Shown here in pieces: positions 43,888 through 51,730 of a stretch of DNA of 64,000 nucleotides; within the stretch, counting starts at the first letter, position 1; the number at the start of each line of letters is the position of its first letter. This DNA comes from Sphingobacteriales bacterium. GTDB taxonomy: Bacteria > Bacteroidota > Bacteroidia > Chitinophagales > Chitinophagaceae. The stretch spans positions 1-64,000 of the forward strand of contig JACQDV010000045.1 of assembly GCA_016200915.1 (NCBI GenBank). Direction: 5' to 3'. The notes under the pieces were generated by a model. It was not told where the DNA came from and searched no databases. It worked only from the letters and a program-made list of their open reading frames with translations. The translations under genes were made by a program, and so were the position numbers.

Positions 43888-43992
43888 CTTTGTGTCCTTT
43901 GTGAAAACCTTTGTGTCCCTTGTGGTTTGTCATTCTGCTTGTAGAAGAATAACCACAAAGTCCACAAGGAATAAACACGAAGAGCACAAAGA
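43888..43992. repeat. CTTTGTG/CACAAAG inverted repeat element
   Basis: Left arm of repeated CTTTGTGTCC units (CTTTGTGTCCTTTGTG, CTTTGTGTCCCTTGTGGTT), short spacer with CTTGTAGAAG, right arm AACCACAAAGTCCACAAGGA and CACAAAG. A second copy lies at 49141-49247, also between genes. Can fold into a long hairpin. Confidence 0.6.
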
Positions 43993-44003
43993 AAAATAAT
44001 TAA

Positions 44004-44639
44004 ATGAGCATACGGATTTTAATATACGATGATAATGAAATGCTGCGGGCCAGCATGGAAGCACTCATCAGCAGTGAAACAGATTTTGAACTGGCTGCTG
44101 CCATGCCTAATGCAGAAACCATAGAAACCGATTTGGAAAAATTTAAACCCGATGTAGTGCTGATGGATATTGATATGCCGGTAGTGAATGGAGTAGCGGC
44201 AGTTAAGCGGTTGAGAAAAGTACAACCACTACTACCGGTAATTATGCTCACGGTGTTTGAAGACAATGAAAATATTTTTAACGCCATCTGCGCTGGCGCC
44301 ACAGGATATATTTTAAAAAGTTATGCTACTGAAGAAATACCTTTTGCCATCCGCAATGTATTAAATGGTGGTGCACCCATGACGGGTTCTGTTGCCCGTA
44401 AAGTATTGCTGATGGTGCCCAAAGCCAGCACTACTGAAGAAGAAAAAACAGATCTGTCAGCAAGAGAAATACAGATACTGCAATTACTGGTGCAGGGTTT
44501 TAGTTATAAGATGATCGCAGCAGAGATCAGTATCAGTTTAGATACCGTTCGCTTTCATATTAAAAAGATATACGACAAGCTGCATGTGCATTCTGCAACA
44601 GAAGCGGTTTCAAAAGCTATTAAAGACAGGTTGGTGTAG
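44004..44639 (+). CDS. NarL/LuxR-family response regulator
   Basis: 211 residues. Receiver domain 1-120 with acidic pair Asp9-Asp10, phospho-acceptor Asp55 (VVLMDIDMP) and Lys near 105 (ILKSYAT). LuxR-type HTH at the C-terminus: DLSAREIQILQLLVQGFSYKMIAAEISISLDTVRFHIKKIYDKL. Cognate partner of the sensor kinase immediately upstream; the 172-nt gap holds a hairpin repeat. Target genes unknown. Confidence 0.92.
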   Translation: MSIRILIYDDNEMLRASMEALISSETDFELAAAMPNAETIETDLEKFKPDVVLMDIDMPVVNGVAAVKRLRKVQPLLPVIMLTVFEDNENIFNAICAGATGYILKSYATEEIPFAIRNVLNGGAPMTGSVARKVLLMVPKASTTEEEKTDLSAREIQILQLLVQGFSYKMIAAEISISLDTVRFHIKKIYDKLHVHSATEAVSKAIKDRLV

Positions 44640-44642
44640 TAT

Positions 44643-44768
44643 TCGTTATTTCGAAGAAGCAATGGATAATGTGCGTTGGCTGCGACTGAGAAATCTGCCC
44701 GGCAGTAGTAATACTTTTGAGCAGTAGTACTGTTGTTCAACAGATGTCTCACTGCGTTCGACATGACG
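44643..44768. repeat. Interspersed element (TTCGAAGAAGC ... GACATGACG)
   Basis: Shares with 47809-47931: TTTCGAAGAAGCA, GTTGGCTGCGACTGAGAAATCTGCC, a variable middle with AGTACTG, then CAGATG.CTCACT.CGTTCG.CATGACG. Noncoding, between convergent genes. Confidence 0.6.
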
Positions 44769-44799
44769 CCTTGATGGAGCGATTGTATAAATAGTTAAT

Positions 44800-45543
44800 T
44801 CAACTGTTCAGATATTTATTGGGAATATTGGAAGGAACATAATCGCTTCCGTATTGTGCTTTCATTAGCAGAGAAACGATTTCATAAATATCGTTTTCTG
44901 TTCGCTGAAACTGGCGCAGCAAACCCATCATGGCATAACTGATTGGATTTACGGAAGGAATAAAAGTTTCCCAATCATAACCCTTGCCCCAGATTAATCC
45001 TTTAACAGTAATGGAAAGATCGGCTTTGCATTCCAGCAGGAATTTTAAAACATCAATACTTCTATTGGCATGCTGGTTAACGGTGTGAAAGATGGCAGTG
45101 TGACCGCCAAAACCATTTTCATCCACACCGGCTTTGGTATTTACATCCATACCATGACTGACGAGTACTTTAGCACAATTCAGATGATTATACTCAGCAC
45201 AGATATGCAGCAGCGACGCTTCCTGTAATGGAGTGAAAGTGCATTGTAAAGTATATCGCTTTTGTAAAAGCGATGAATTGGCAGTAATTAATTTTTCCAA
45301 AGTAACTGCATCATCCAGCAACACAGCCAAGAGTAGTTTGTCTTCAAACACCAAACCATTATCCAGCATAGCTTGTACACAGGCTTTAAACTTTGGCCCG
45401 CGGCTGTACATGTTGATGAGATGATAGATAAGTGGTTCTCCTTTGTAACTATCGTTTGGATTAACGCCCTGCTTACAACATTCATTAATGCTTTCAACAG
45501 AATGCAGTTCAAAAGCAATTAGTATTTGTGGAATGTTATCCAT
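44800..45543 (-). CDS. Ankyrin-repeat protein
   Basis: 247 residues, cytoplasmic (no signal). Ankyrin units are visible as ASLLHICAEYNHLNCAKVLVSHGMDVNTK (about 109-137) and GHTAIFHTVNQHANRSIDVLKFLLECKADLS (about 147-177), with weaker ones before. Protein-interaction scaffold; partner unknown. Acidic-neutral and normal in codon use. Confidence 0.82.
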   Translation of the reverse strand: MDNIPQILIAFELHSVESINECCKQGVNPNDSYKGEPLIYHLINMYSRGPKFKACVQAMLDNGLVFEDKLLLAVLLDDAVTLEKLITANSSLLQKRYTLQCTFTPLQEASLLHICAEYNHLNCAKVLVSHGMDVNTKAGVDENGFGGHTAIFHTVNQHANRSIDVLKFLLECKADLSITVKGLIWGKGYDWETFIPSVNPISYAMMGLLRQFQRTENDIYEIVSLLMKAQYGSDYVPSNIPNKYLNS

Positions 45544-45572
45544 GCTGATGTGTCTTAAAGTTACGGGCTTTT

Positions 45573-46307
45573 TTATTGCTGATCCTTCTTCAGTTCTTTT
45601 GCCATCATAATGGAATGCTTTAATGAATTGATGTTATTCCAGTCGCTATGAGCGATGATGATGAATTTTGGATTGCGGCATTTTTTCTGAACATTTATCA
45701 GCGTAGATGCATAAGCGGTTACATTGGCATCGCCTAAATAACCCAGACTTTCAGCATCAGCTCCTTTTATTAAACAGCCACCGTACAGAATTTTTTCTTT
45801 TTTAAACCATATCACAATATTGTCTGTAGTATGTCCTTCGCCGGGATAATACGTCTCAAAGGAATATTGCCCCACACTAAAGACAGTATCTTTTGTCATT
45901 AAGAATTCAGCCCTTTTTTTATTGTTCTTTTTACTTAATTCATCTGTAAGCACAGTAGTATAGGTTTTAATTCCCTGTTGCCGGTAATATTCAAGCCCGG
46001 CGGTTTTATCGCTATGCCAGTGGGTGGCAAAAGCCATTACTACCGGTTTGTTATGTCTTGATTTTATGCTGTCAAGTAAAGGTTGAAATTGTGTGGTGTC
46101 CCAGGGTGTGTCAAACATTACCACACCATTATTTGTTACGAGGTACATACCGTTTGCCGGCACCTGGCTTTTTTCGTATATATTGTACGTGGTGTAGATA
46201 TAAAAATCTCCTGTTAAAGGAACTATCTTAAGTTTTGGTTCTTCTGCCTGTGCAAAAATATTCGTTATGGAAAAAATAAAAACTGCTGTCAGTATAATCG
46301 TCCGCAT
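45573..46307 (-). CDS. Subclass B1 metallo-beta-lactamase
   Basis: 244 residues from ATG 46307, which begins the signal peptide (MRTIILTAVFIFSITNIFAQ); an ATG 18 nt upstream is also in frame. All B1 zinc ligands are present: His96, His98 and Asp100 (ATHWHSDKTAG), His159 (GEGHTTDN), Cys178 (GGCLIKGAD) and His220 (IAHSDW). The B1 set His/His/His plus Asp/Cys/His makes a carbapenem-hydrolysing beta-lactamase likely. No mobile genes are intact nearby, but a dead RAYT sits upstream. A related non-lactamase hydrolase is less likely given the Cys ligand and GGCLIK motif. Confidence 0.88.
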   Translation of the reverse strand: MRTIILTAVFIFSITNIFAQAEEPKLKIVPLTGDFYIYTTYNIYEKSQVPANGMYLVTNNGVVMFDTPWDTTQFQPLLDSIKSRHNKPVVMAFATHWHSDKTAGLEYYRQQGIKTYTTVLTDELSKKNNKKRAEFLMTKDTVFSVGQYSFETYYPGEGHTTDNIVIWFKKEKILYGGCLIKGADAESLGYLGDANVTAYASTLINVQKKCRNPKFIIIAHSDWNNINSLKHSIMMAKELKKDQQ

Positions 46308-46395
46308 ACTATTGCTGTAAATCATTAAATGATGGTTTGTAAAATTAATGATGACGTAATTATATGAATGACCGCCTGTAAAGTTTTTTATTTTT

Positions 46396-46440
46396 CAGCA
46401 ACGTCCCGGCTGGGCATATGGCTATTGTGAGACGTTGCTG
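46396..46440. repeat. REP-like palindrome, 3' side of RAYT fragment
   Basis: Perfect 10-bp inverted arms CAGCAACGTC/GACGTTGCTG around CCGGCTGGGCATATGGCTATTGTGA-type core. It contains the last six codons and stop of the RAYT fragment. Confidence 0.75.
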
Positions 46441-46694
46441 GGAATTAAGCGTTTACCATTGCCAATGATAGTATTGATGGTTTGTTTTGTATTGCTGAAC
46501 CCAATCATTACATGAAGATGGTTGGGCATAATGACATAACCTGAAATAAAATGTCCTTGTTTTTTTAAATAGTCAAACCAGTTGTAAACAATATGGTAGC
46601 CATTTACGATGTCAATTAAAGGTAACCAGTTAAAACAGGTGAAAGAGATGGAATAAATGCCATAGTTATATGGTATGGTTCGTTTAACGGGCAT
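46422..46694 (-). pseudogene. REP-associated tyrosine transposase (RAYT), truncated
   Basis: 90 residues. The N-terminal half of a Y1-type HUH transposase: basic start MPVKRTIPYNYG, WFDYLKKQGHFISGYVIMPNHLHVMIGF with the metal-binding HLH at His59/His61, and the following TINTIIGNGKR block. RAYTs are usually 150-200 residues. Here GKR is followed directly by REP sequence, so the C-terminal part with the catalytic tyrosine is missing. Flanked on both sides by REP palindromes, the classic REPtron arrangement. Inactive in all likelihood. Confidence 0.8.
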
Positions 46695-46728
46695 TTATCT
46701 AAGTTACGGGCTTTTTGTCTCCGAAGGC

Positions 46729-46770
46729 GCAACGTCCCGGCTAATGCACATGGCTATGGGGAGACGTTGC
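46729..46770. repeat. REP-like palindrome, 5' side of RAYT fragment
   Basis: Arms GCAACGTC/GACGTTGC, core CCGGCTAATGCACATGGCTATGGGGA-type; same orientation as the copy at 46396. Lies 35 nt upstream of the RAYT start codon. Confidence 0.75.
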
Positions 46771-46805
46771 TGGGAATTAGAAGACGATGAAGGGAGTGAG
46801 TATCA

Positions 46806-47648
46806 TTATTTCAATATACTTTTAATATGGTTTATTGAAATACATCCACTGATTCCAATTGAATTATTCGCAATAGCATCAGCAAATAACTTATTTACTT
46901 TTACTTGGCTAATTCCACCTAATGCTATATCAACTTTAAGCCTTGAACTTAACTCAGATAAGACTTTCGAATCATTTGCGAAAGGATTTAATATAAATGT
47001 GGCTATTCCGATAACTTTGTCTTCAGATGGATTATTTCCGATTTTTATAATTGGTCCGCCAGAATTTCCTTTATTCATTGTCAGATCTAACCAGGCAACT
47101 GTTCTTAAAAGACTATCAGCTATATTGTTTGTTATAATTTTGGCTGTGTCAACCCATTTGGATGATAAAATTCCTTTTGATACAAATTGTTGCTTTATTC
47201 CTAGCGGATAACCAATTGTATATATCTGATCTCCTTCATTAATATCTTCGAATGTCCCAAGAGATAAAAATTCAAAAGAATTACTAACAACTTTTGTAGG
47301 TAGTAAGAAACAATAATCATACGCTACGGCTTCTCTATTCCCTTGTTGAAGTAGGTAATTGTAAATTCCAAGTTCAACAGTCACTCCATCGGAAAATTCA
47401 GCTTCTATTTTTCTCAATCCCATTAGTCTGTTTAAAGTATCTCGAATAAAAGCAGGATCTATAACATGCCAACAAGTTATTATCTGCCCAGCACTAGAAA
47501 CGATAAAACCAGTCCCACTCGGTTTACCTTCTATAAGAATTCTTACAATACTTTTTTTTGCATGTGCCAGTCTTTCTACTCCTAGAGATTGAGAAAAGAG
47601 ATTTAGAGTAAATAAAGTAAATACGATAAAGAATAGTTGTCTTTTCAT
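46806..47648 (-). CDS. Secreted trypsin-like serine protease
   Basis: 280 residues. Signal peptide (MKRQLFFIVFTLFTLNLFSQ), then an S1/Do-like protease core: GTGFIVSSAGQIITCWHV with catalytic His61, Asp in VAYDYCFL (about 110), and nucleophile Ser in TMNKGNSGGPIIKIG (about 196). No PDZ domain follows, unlike DegP; the C-terminal 60 residues are unassigned. Periplasmic or surface quality-control protease is the usual role. A long ORF on the opposite strand is its shadow. Confidence 0.87.
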   Translation of the reverse strand: MKRQLFFIVFTLFTLNLFSQSLGVERLAHAKKSIVRILIEGKPSGTGFIVSSAGQIITCWHVIDPAFIRDTLNRLMGLRKIEAEFSDGVTVELGIYNYLLQQGNREAVAYDYCFLLPTKVVSNSFEFLSLGTFEDINEGDQIYTIGYPLGIKQQFVSKGILSSKWVDTAKIITNNIADSLLRTVAWLDLTMNKGNSGGPIIKIGNNPSEDKVIGIATFILNPFANDSKVLSELSSRLKVDIALGGISQVKVNKLFADAIANNSIGISGCISINHIKSILK

Positions 47649-47808
47649 GATGATAATTTTTTGCTGTCTTATAATACATAAATATACAAAAACTCAACTC
47701 CAAAGCTTTCAAAAACAAATCCTGCCGCCAAGTATTCCCGAACGTACAAGTGAGTGACACAACAGGCGATGCTATGAAAATCTATCGCTGGTATCATCAA
47801 TTCTTATC

Positions 47809-47931
47809 GTCATTTCGAAGAAGCATTGGAATGGTGTGTTGGCTGCGACTGAGAAATCTGCCAGGCTACAGTGCAAATGCTGAACAATAGTACTGATGCT
47901 CAGCAGATGCCTCACTACGTTCGGCATGACG
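47809..47931. repeat. Interspersed element, second copy
   Basis: Same order of blocks as 44643-44768: CATTTCGAAGAAGCA, GTTGGCTGCGACTGAGAAATC, AGTACTG, CAGATGCCTCACTACGTTCGG, CATGACG. About 3 kb from the first copy, same orientation. Confidence 0.6.
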
Positions 47932-47963
47932 GCTCACTTTAACTCCACTACATGATAATGTAG

Positions 47964-47995
47964 TTGCCCCACCCGCCGCAGTAAAATACTTTTAG
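47964..47995 (+). promoter_or_regulatory. Candidate promoter of the OmpA-like gene
   Basis: TTG at 47964-47966, 21-nt spacer and TACTTTTA at 47988-47995 (one mismatch from TAnnTTTG), 16 nt before the ATG. Confidence 0.4.
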
Positions 47996-48011
47996 CTCAA
48001 AATTAACCGGT

Positions 48012-49136
48012 ATGAAAAAAATTGTTCTGCTGCTTGCAGCTTTTGTATCTATCAGCACCTTCACCTATGCCCAGCCAAAAGATTTTGTTCCCGGTGGCAA
48101 TACCATTTTTGAAGATAATTTTTCGCAGGACCCGGTTGGTGATCTGCCCGCCAAATGGAATACCAGCGCCGGAGGCGAAGTGGTTCAACTGGATGGCTTT
48201 GACGGGAAATGGTTTAAAATAAGTTCGGGCACTTATATAAACCCCGAACTGAAAAAGAAATTGCCCATTGACTTTACGGTAGAGTTTGACCTGGTGATAA
48301 AAGAGGAATCATGCCCGGTGTTTGCCGGTATTACGCCATTAGCTTCGGTGCAGGGTGGTAAAGTGTGGTATAAAAAAATATTTGTGCAATTGCAGCATAT
48401 GGCCGGTTATCCGGATGTGGTGTTTGGTAAAGATGTGCAGGACCTTGGTTCCAAAACTGATTTTAGTGTGGAAGGTGCTATTGGTCGTGTTACACATGTA
48501 AGTATGTCTGTTAATCAAACCCGTTTTCGTGTATGGTTAGATGATACGAAAGTAACGGACCTGCCTAAAGTAGTGGCACCGGATTATCATAACAATGTTT
48601 TTATTATGGGTGGTGAAGTGATACCGGCACCACAGGAAGGCATTTACATCAGCAATGTACGCATCGCCGCCGGTGAAGCGGATGCCAGACGCCTGCTGAT
48701 AAAACAATTGTATGAACAGGGTGCAGTAGTTACAAGTGATGTACAGTTTGCTCCCAATACCAATACGCTTACACCTGAATCATTACCGGCATTAGATAAT
48801 CTTGGTCAGGCTATGCAGACTGATCCTAACTTAAATATTCAGCTCAACAGTTTGCCACAAACCGCTACAGAAGGAATCATTCCTTCCACTGACCCCAATA
48901 CACAACCTGCACCGGATGTGAATAACGGCGGCAGCAATCAAATATTTAATAAAGAAGCATTAAAAGCAAAGGCGGATAAAATAAAAGCTTACCTGGTGGA
49001 TAAGTTTAAAGTAACTGCCAACCGCATTCTTACGGATGCGAAACAAAAAGTTACTGCCAAAGTAAACCAGGTGATTGACAGTAATAAAGGATTGACCAAA
49101 GCAAAAAACTTTTTATTAGAAATAGTGAAACTTTAA
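48012..49136 (+). CDS. Secreted protein with degenerate OmpA-like C-domain
   Basis: 374 residues. Signal peptide (MKKIVLLLAAFVSISTFTYAQ); N-terminal lectin/LamG-like half (about 30-225: TIFEDNFSQDPVGDLPAKWN...FRVWLDDTKVTDLP); then LLIKQLYEQGAVVTSDVQFAPNTNTLTPESLPALDNLGQAMQ, the beginning of an OmpA-type domain. The peptidoglycan-binding GHTD/NxxLSxxRA blocks are replaced by a Pro/Thr/Asn-rich linker, though KADKIKAYLVDKFKVTANRI survives. It probably no longer binds peptidoglycan. First of five exported genes in a row. Confidence 0.7.
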   Translation: MKKIVLLLAAFVSISTFTYAQPKDFVPGGNTIFEDNFSQDPVGDLPAKWNTSAGGEVVQLDGFDGKWFKISSGTYINPELKKKLPIDFTVEFDLVIKEESCPVFAGITPLASVQGGKVWYKKIFVQLQHMAGYPDVVFGKDVQDLGSKTDFSVEGAIGRVTHVSMSVNQTRFRVWLDDTKVTDLPKVVAPDYHNNVFIMGGEVIPAPQEGIYISNVRIAAGEADARRLLIKQLYEQGAVVTSDVQFAPNTNTLTPESLPALDNLGQAMQTDPNLNIQLNSLPQTATEGIIPSTDPNTQPAPDVNNGGSNQIFNKEALKAKADKIKAYLVDKFKVTANRILTDAKQKVTAKVNQVIDSNKGLTKAKNFLLEIVKL

Positions 49137-49140
49137 AACC

Positions 49141-49247
49141 CTTGTGTTCTTTGTGTAAAACCTTTGTGTGCTTTGTGGTTATTATCGTTCTGAGCTTGTT
49201 GAAAGCATAACCACTAAGTTCACGAAGGAAACACAAGGAACACAAAG
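49141..49247. repeat. CTTTGTG/CACAAAG inverted repeat element, second copy
   Basis: CTTGTGTTCTTTGTG, CCTTTGTGTGCTTTGTGGTT, spacer CTGAGCTTGTTGAAAGCA, then AACCACTAAGTTCACGAAGGA and ACACAAGGAACACAAAG. Copy of 43888-43992; could act as a terminator-like hairpin after the OmpA-like gene. Confidence 0.6.
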
Positions 49248-49289
49248 AAGATACGATTAACCGTACCCTCTTATTGTAAAATCAACTAA

Positions 49290-49754
49290 ATGAAGTGGAT
49301 TGTACTGATAGTATTGTTGATGTTGCTGACAGCTTTTGCAAAGGATAAGGCTTTGTACAAACCATTATCAAAAGGTTCATTGTCCTTTAAGCTGAATGGA
49401 AAATTATACATAGCTGATTCATCACATGCAAGAGGTTATGTAAACAAACAAACGATGCAGGCCTATATCAACGGCGCTAATAGTGAAGATATGGTGATGG
49501 GAATTGAGTTTAACGGCGTAAATGCAAAAGGAACATTTACGCTTACTAATACAAACGGGAAAGTTGATTTTACGATTCAGCATAAAACATACACCATAGC
49601 AAAACCAGGTGATTATCTGAAAGTAACCATTACGAATATAAAACAGCAGGGAAGTTTTTTGCTGCTGGATGGAAGCTTTGAAGGTTCACTGCAGGATAAG
49701 CTTGGTACCAAAGTTTTGATAACCGAAGGAAAATTTGAAACAAGTACTTTATAA
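49290..49754 (+). CDS. Secreted protein of unknown function
   Basis: 154 residues, signal peptide (MKWIVLIVLLMLLTAFA). Beta-rich: LSFKLNGKLYIADSSHARGYVNKQTMQAYINGAN then GIEFNGVNAKGTFTLTNTNGKVDFTI and GSFLLLDGSFEGSLQD. The layout (small beta domain opening with a K-x-N-G-K strand and ending in a G-x-F-E-x-x-L strand) is like DUF6252-type exported proteins of Bacteroidota, but I cannot confirm the family. Lies 22 nt before the C1q-like gene. Confidence 0.6.
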   Translation: MKWIVLIVLLMLLTAFAKDKALYKPLSKGSLSFKLNGKLYIADSSHARGYVNKQTMQAYINGANSEDMVMGIEFNGVNAKGTFTLTNTNGKVDFTIQHKTYTIAKPGDYLKVTITNIKQQGSFLLLDGSFEGSLQDKLGTKVLITEGKFETSTL

Positions 49755-49776
49755 CTATCATTAATAAAACAAGCGT

Positions 49777-50316
49777 ATGAAACATAAAAAAATAGTAGCA
49801 ATTGGTTTAATAATATTGTCCCTTGCATTGCATGTAAAGGCACAACAAACAATTCTCAAACCTATGGCCACACCCATTACTACTGCCACGATAGCAGAAC
49901 CTAAAGTAGCGTTTAAAGCAGCAGCTACTTATGTGGGTGGTGAGCCGCTGGCAAATAATACAGAAAGCAAGGTAAATTTTACCGGTGCTTATTTTGATGA
50001 AGGAAAAAATTTTTCTGTAGTAAACGGAACATTTGTAGCTCCTTCCGATGGCATTTATCATTTTGACCTTCGTGTTTCGTGGTTACAGTTTTCTGCTAAT
50101 GGTTATGTGCAGCTTACTTTGCGTACCAATCTTTATGCTGCTATTCCCGCATCCATCATTCTGCAACCTTCTACTACATTGCCTGTGTTTGATTCAGAAT
50201 TCAGTACGCTGCTGAAATTAAAAACAGGCGATAAAATAGAAGTATATCTCCTGCAAAAATCAGGAGTGCAGCAAAAGTATCAGCAGGTACAGTTGAGTGG
50301 ATTTAAGGTAAACTGA
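49777..50316 (+). CDS. Secreted C1q/TNF-like domain protein
   Basis: 179 residues. Signal peptide (HKKIVAIGLIILSLALHVKAQ), then a jelly-roll pattern: VAFKAAATYVGG, KVNFTGAYFDEGKNFSVVNGTFVAPSDGIYHFDLRVSW, and STLLKLKTGDKIEVYLLQKSG. The block N-x-F-x-x-x-G-x-F-x-A-P-x-x-G-x-Y-x-F is the C1q-domain signature. Bacterial C1q-like proteins are exported and poorly understood. Next gene starts 33 nt later. Confidence 0.68.
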   Translation: MKHKKIVAIGLIILSLALHVKAQQTILKPMATPITTATIAEPKVAFKAAATYVGGEPLANNTESKVNFTGAYFDEGKNFSVVNGTFVAPSDGIYHFDLRVSWLQFSANGYVQLTLRTNLYAAIPASIILQPSTTLPVFDSEFSTLLKLKTGDKIEVYLLQKSGVQQKYQQVQLSGFKVN

Positions 50317-50349
50317 TAAACAATATTCTTCATTATTCAATAAAACATC

Positions 50350-50847
50350 ATGAAAACGCTTATAATATTTTTTATTGCAGTAATAATGGTTGTGACTGTT
50401 GATGCACAAACACCGCAATTAAAACCTACGCTTAAACCTTTGCCGGGAAATAAAACGTTGACGGTAGTTTTACCGGCAGACCTTACTATAACCAACATCA
50501 CCTTATCCCGTGCCATGTTTAGTGCAGATTTAAAACAATGGCTGATAAAAGTTTTTGTTACAGTTAAAAATAATGGTGGCGTAATTACACCGCAAACATT
50601 TATTAAACCTGTCATTCAAAAAACAGGATCAACAGAATGGAAATATATTGGCTCAACAGATTTGTTTCCTGCTGTTAAACCGGGTGAATCAATCACGAGA
50701 GAATATACCTTTCCCGACAAGCAGAAAATAATTTCTCCGAGAGACAGCTTCAGTTTCAAATTAATTATTGACTCCGATAATACCATAAAAGAAGGAAATG
50801 AAAACAATAATGAATCATCAGCCATACTCATTTCATCATCAAACTAA
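50350..50847 (+). CDS. Secreted CARDB-like domain protein
   Basis: 165 residues, signal peptide (MKTLIIFFIAVIMVVTVDAQ). One CARDB-type immunoglobulin-like fold: PADLTITNITLSR near 43-55, VFVTVKNNGG near 69-78 and the closing LIIDSDNTIKEGNENNNES near 139-157. CARDB domains are adhesion or spacer modules of exported proteins. Followed by a lipoprotein gene after 6 nt. Confidence 0.75.
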   Translation: MKTLIIFFIAVIMVVTVDAQTPQLKPTLKPLPGNKTLTVVLPADLTITNITLSRAMFSADLKQWLIKVFVTVKNNGGVITPQTFIKPVIQKTGSTEWKYIGSTDLFPAVKPGESITREYTFPDKQKIISPRDSFSFKLIIDSDNTIKEGNENNNESSAILISSSN

Positions 50848-50853
50848 ATACTC

Positions 50854-51618
50854 ATGAAAAAATTACTTTGGATTACACTTATGCTTGCCGCTTGTAACAG
50901 TGGTGATAAAACTACTGATAAATCAACAACTGCAACTGCCAATGAAAAAAAAGAAAACACCGATGCCAGCGGTTGCGCTAAAATGATATTCTTTAAAGAA
51001 GGAGTGGAGATAGATACCAAAACTTATGATGGTAATGGAAAAGAAGTAAGCACACAACATTCTAAAATAATCAATGTGAAAGATGAAGGAGGAATGACAG
51101 TTGCCACTTCTGAAAGTGTGGATACGGCCGTAAAGAAAGAACCTGTACGGGTGAATTATAAATGTGATGGCAGTAAAATTTATGTTGACCTGGCTTCTAT
51201 CATGAACAATGCAGCCAAAGAAAAAGGCGGCAAGTTTGAAGCCTCTCCTGTTGAATATCCTATTGATGTAAAAGAAGGACAGACTTTACCAGATGCTGAT
51301 GGTGAAATGAAGATTGAAGCAAAAGGGAAAACCATGACAGTTAAATATCATTTCAAAGAACGTAAGGTAGAAGCAAAAGAAGATGTTACTACTGCTGCCG
51401 GAACTTTTAGTTGTTTTAAAGTAAGCAATACAATAGAAAGTGAAATGGAAATGCCGGGCATGACAGAACAGATGAAAAAAGCAATGGAGATGATGAAGGA
51501 TAAAATGAAAATGTCATCCGTTACCTGGTTTGCTCCTTCGTTTGGTGTAGTAAAATCAGAAATGTATTTGAATGGTAAAATGCAATCGAGAAATGAAATA
51601 GTTAGATATAAAAAATAA
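50854..51618 (+). CDS. Lipoprotein, DUF3108/TapB-like
   Basis: 254 residues. Lipoprotein signal MKKLLWITLMLAAC with Cys14, then a Thr/Lys/Asp-rich linker (15-40) and a beta-rich domain including AKEDVTTAAGTFSCFKVSNTIESEMEMPG and WFAPSFGVVKSEMYLNGKMQSRNEI, which matches the pattern of DUF3108/TapB-like exported proteins. A Met/Lys-rich helix (TEQMKKAMEMMKDKMKM) is inserted near 205-221. Function unknown. Confidence 0.7.
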   Translation: MKKLLWITLMLAACNSGDKTTDKSTTATANEKKENTDASGCAKMIFFKEGVEIDTKTYDGNGKEVSTQHSKIINVKDEGGMTVATSESVDTAVKKEPVRVNYKCDGSKIYVDLASIMNNAAKEKGGKFEASPVEYPIDVKEGQTLPDADGEMKIEAKGKTMTVKYHFKERKVEAKEDVTTAAGTFSCFKVSNTIESEMEMPGMTEQMKKAMEMMKDKMKMSSVTWFAPSFGVVKSEMYLNGKMQSRNEIVRYKK

Positions 51619-51730
51619 TCAGCACTACATCATTGTGTAGTTGATACAATCGTTATTGATAAAGATATTTACAAATGAAAATCACCTTTAAATAACTATT
51701 TATGAAAAAACAATTTTAGTAGCATTATTT

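Larger units (their letters stand above)
47649..48011. other. Intergenic region made largely of repeats
   Basis: No gene seen. Contains a GAACGTACAAG...GACACAACAGGC element (47736-47773), the TTCGAAGAAGC...CATGACG element (47809-47931) and a candidate promoter for the next gene (47964-47995). Confidence 0.55.

Noticed and set aside
44643-44799. Small RNA gene after the response regulator
   Set aside because: The structured sequence is explained by the interspersed element that recurs at 47809-47931.
46675-47211. 178-residue plus-strand ORF
   Set aside because: It begins in the RAYT/REP region and lies antisense to the protease gene at 46806-47648, which has a signal peptide and full catalytic triad. 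Composition is that of a reverse-complement shadow.
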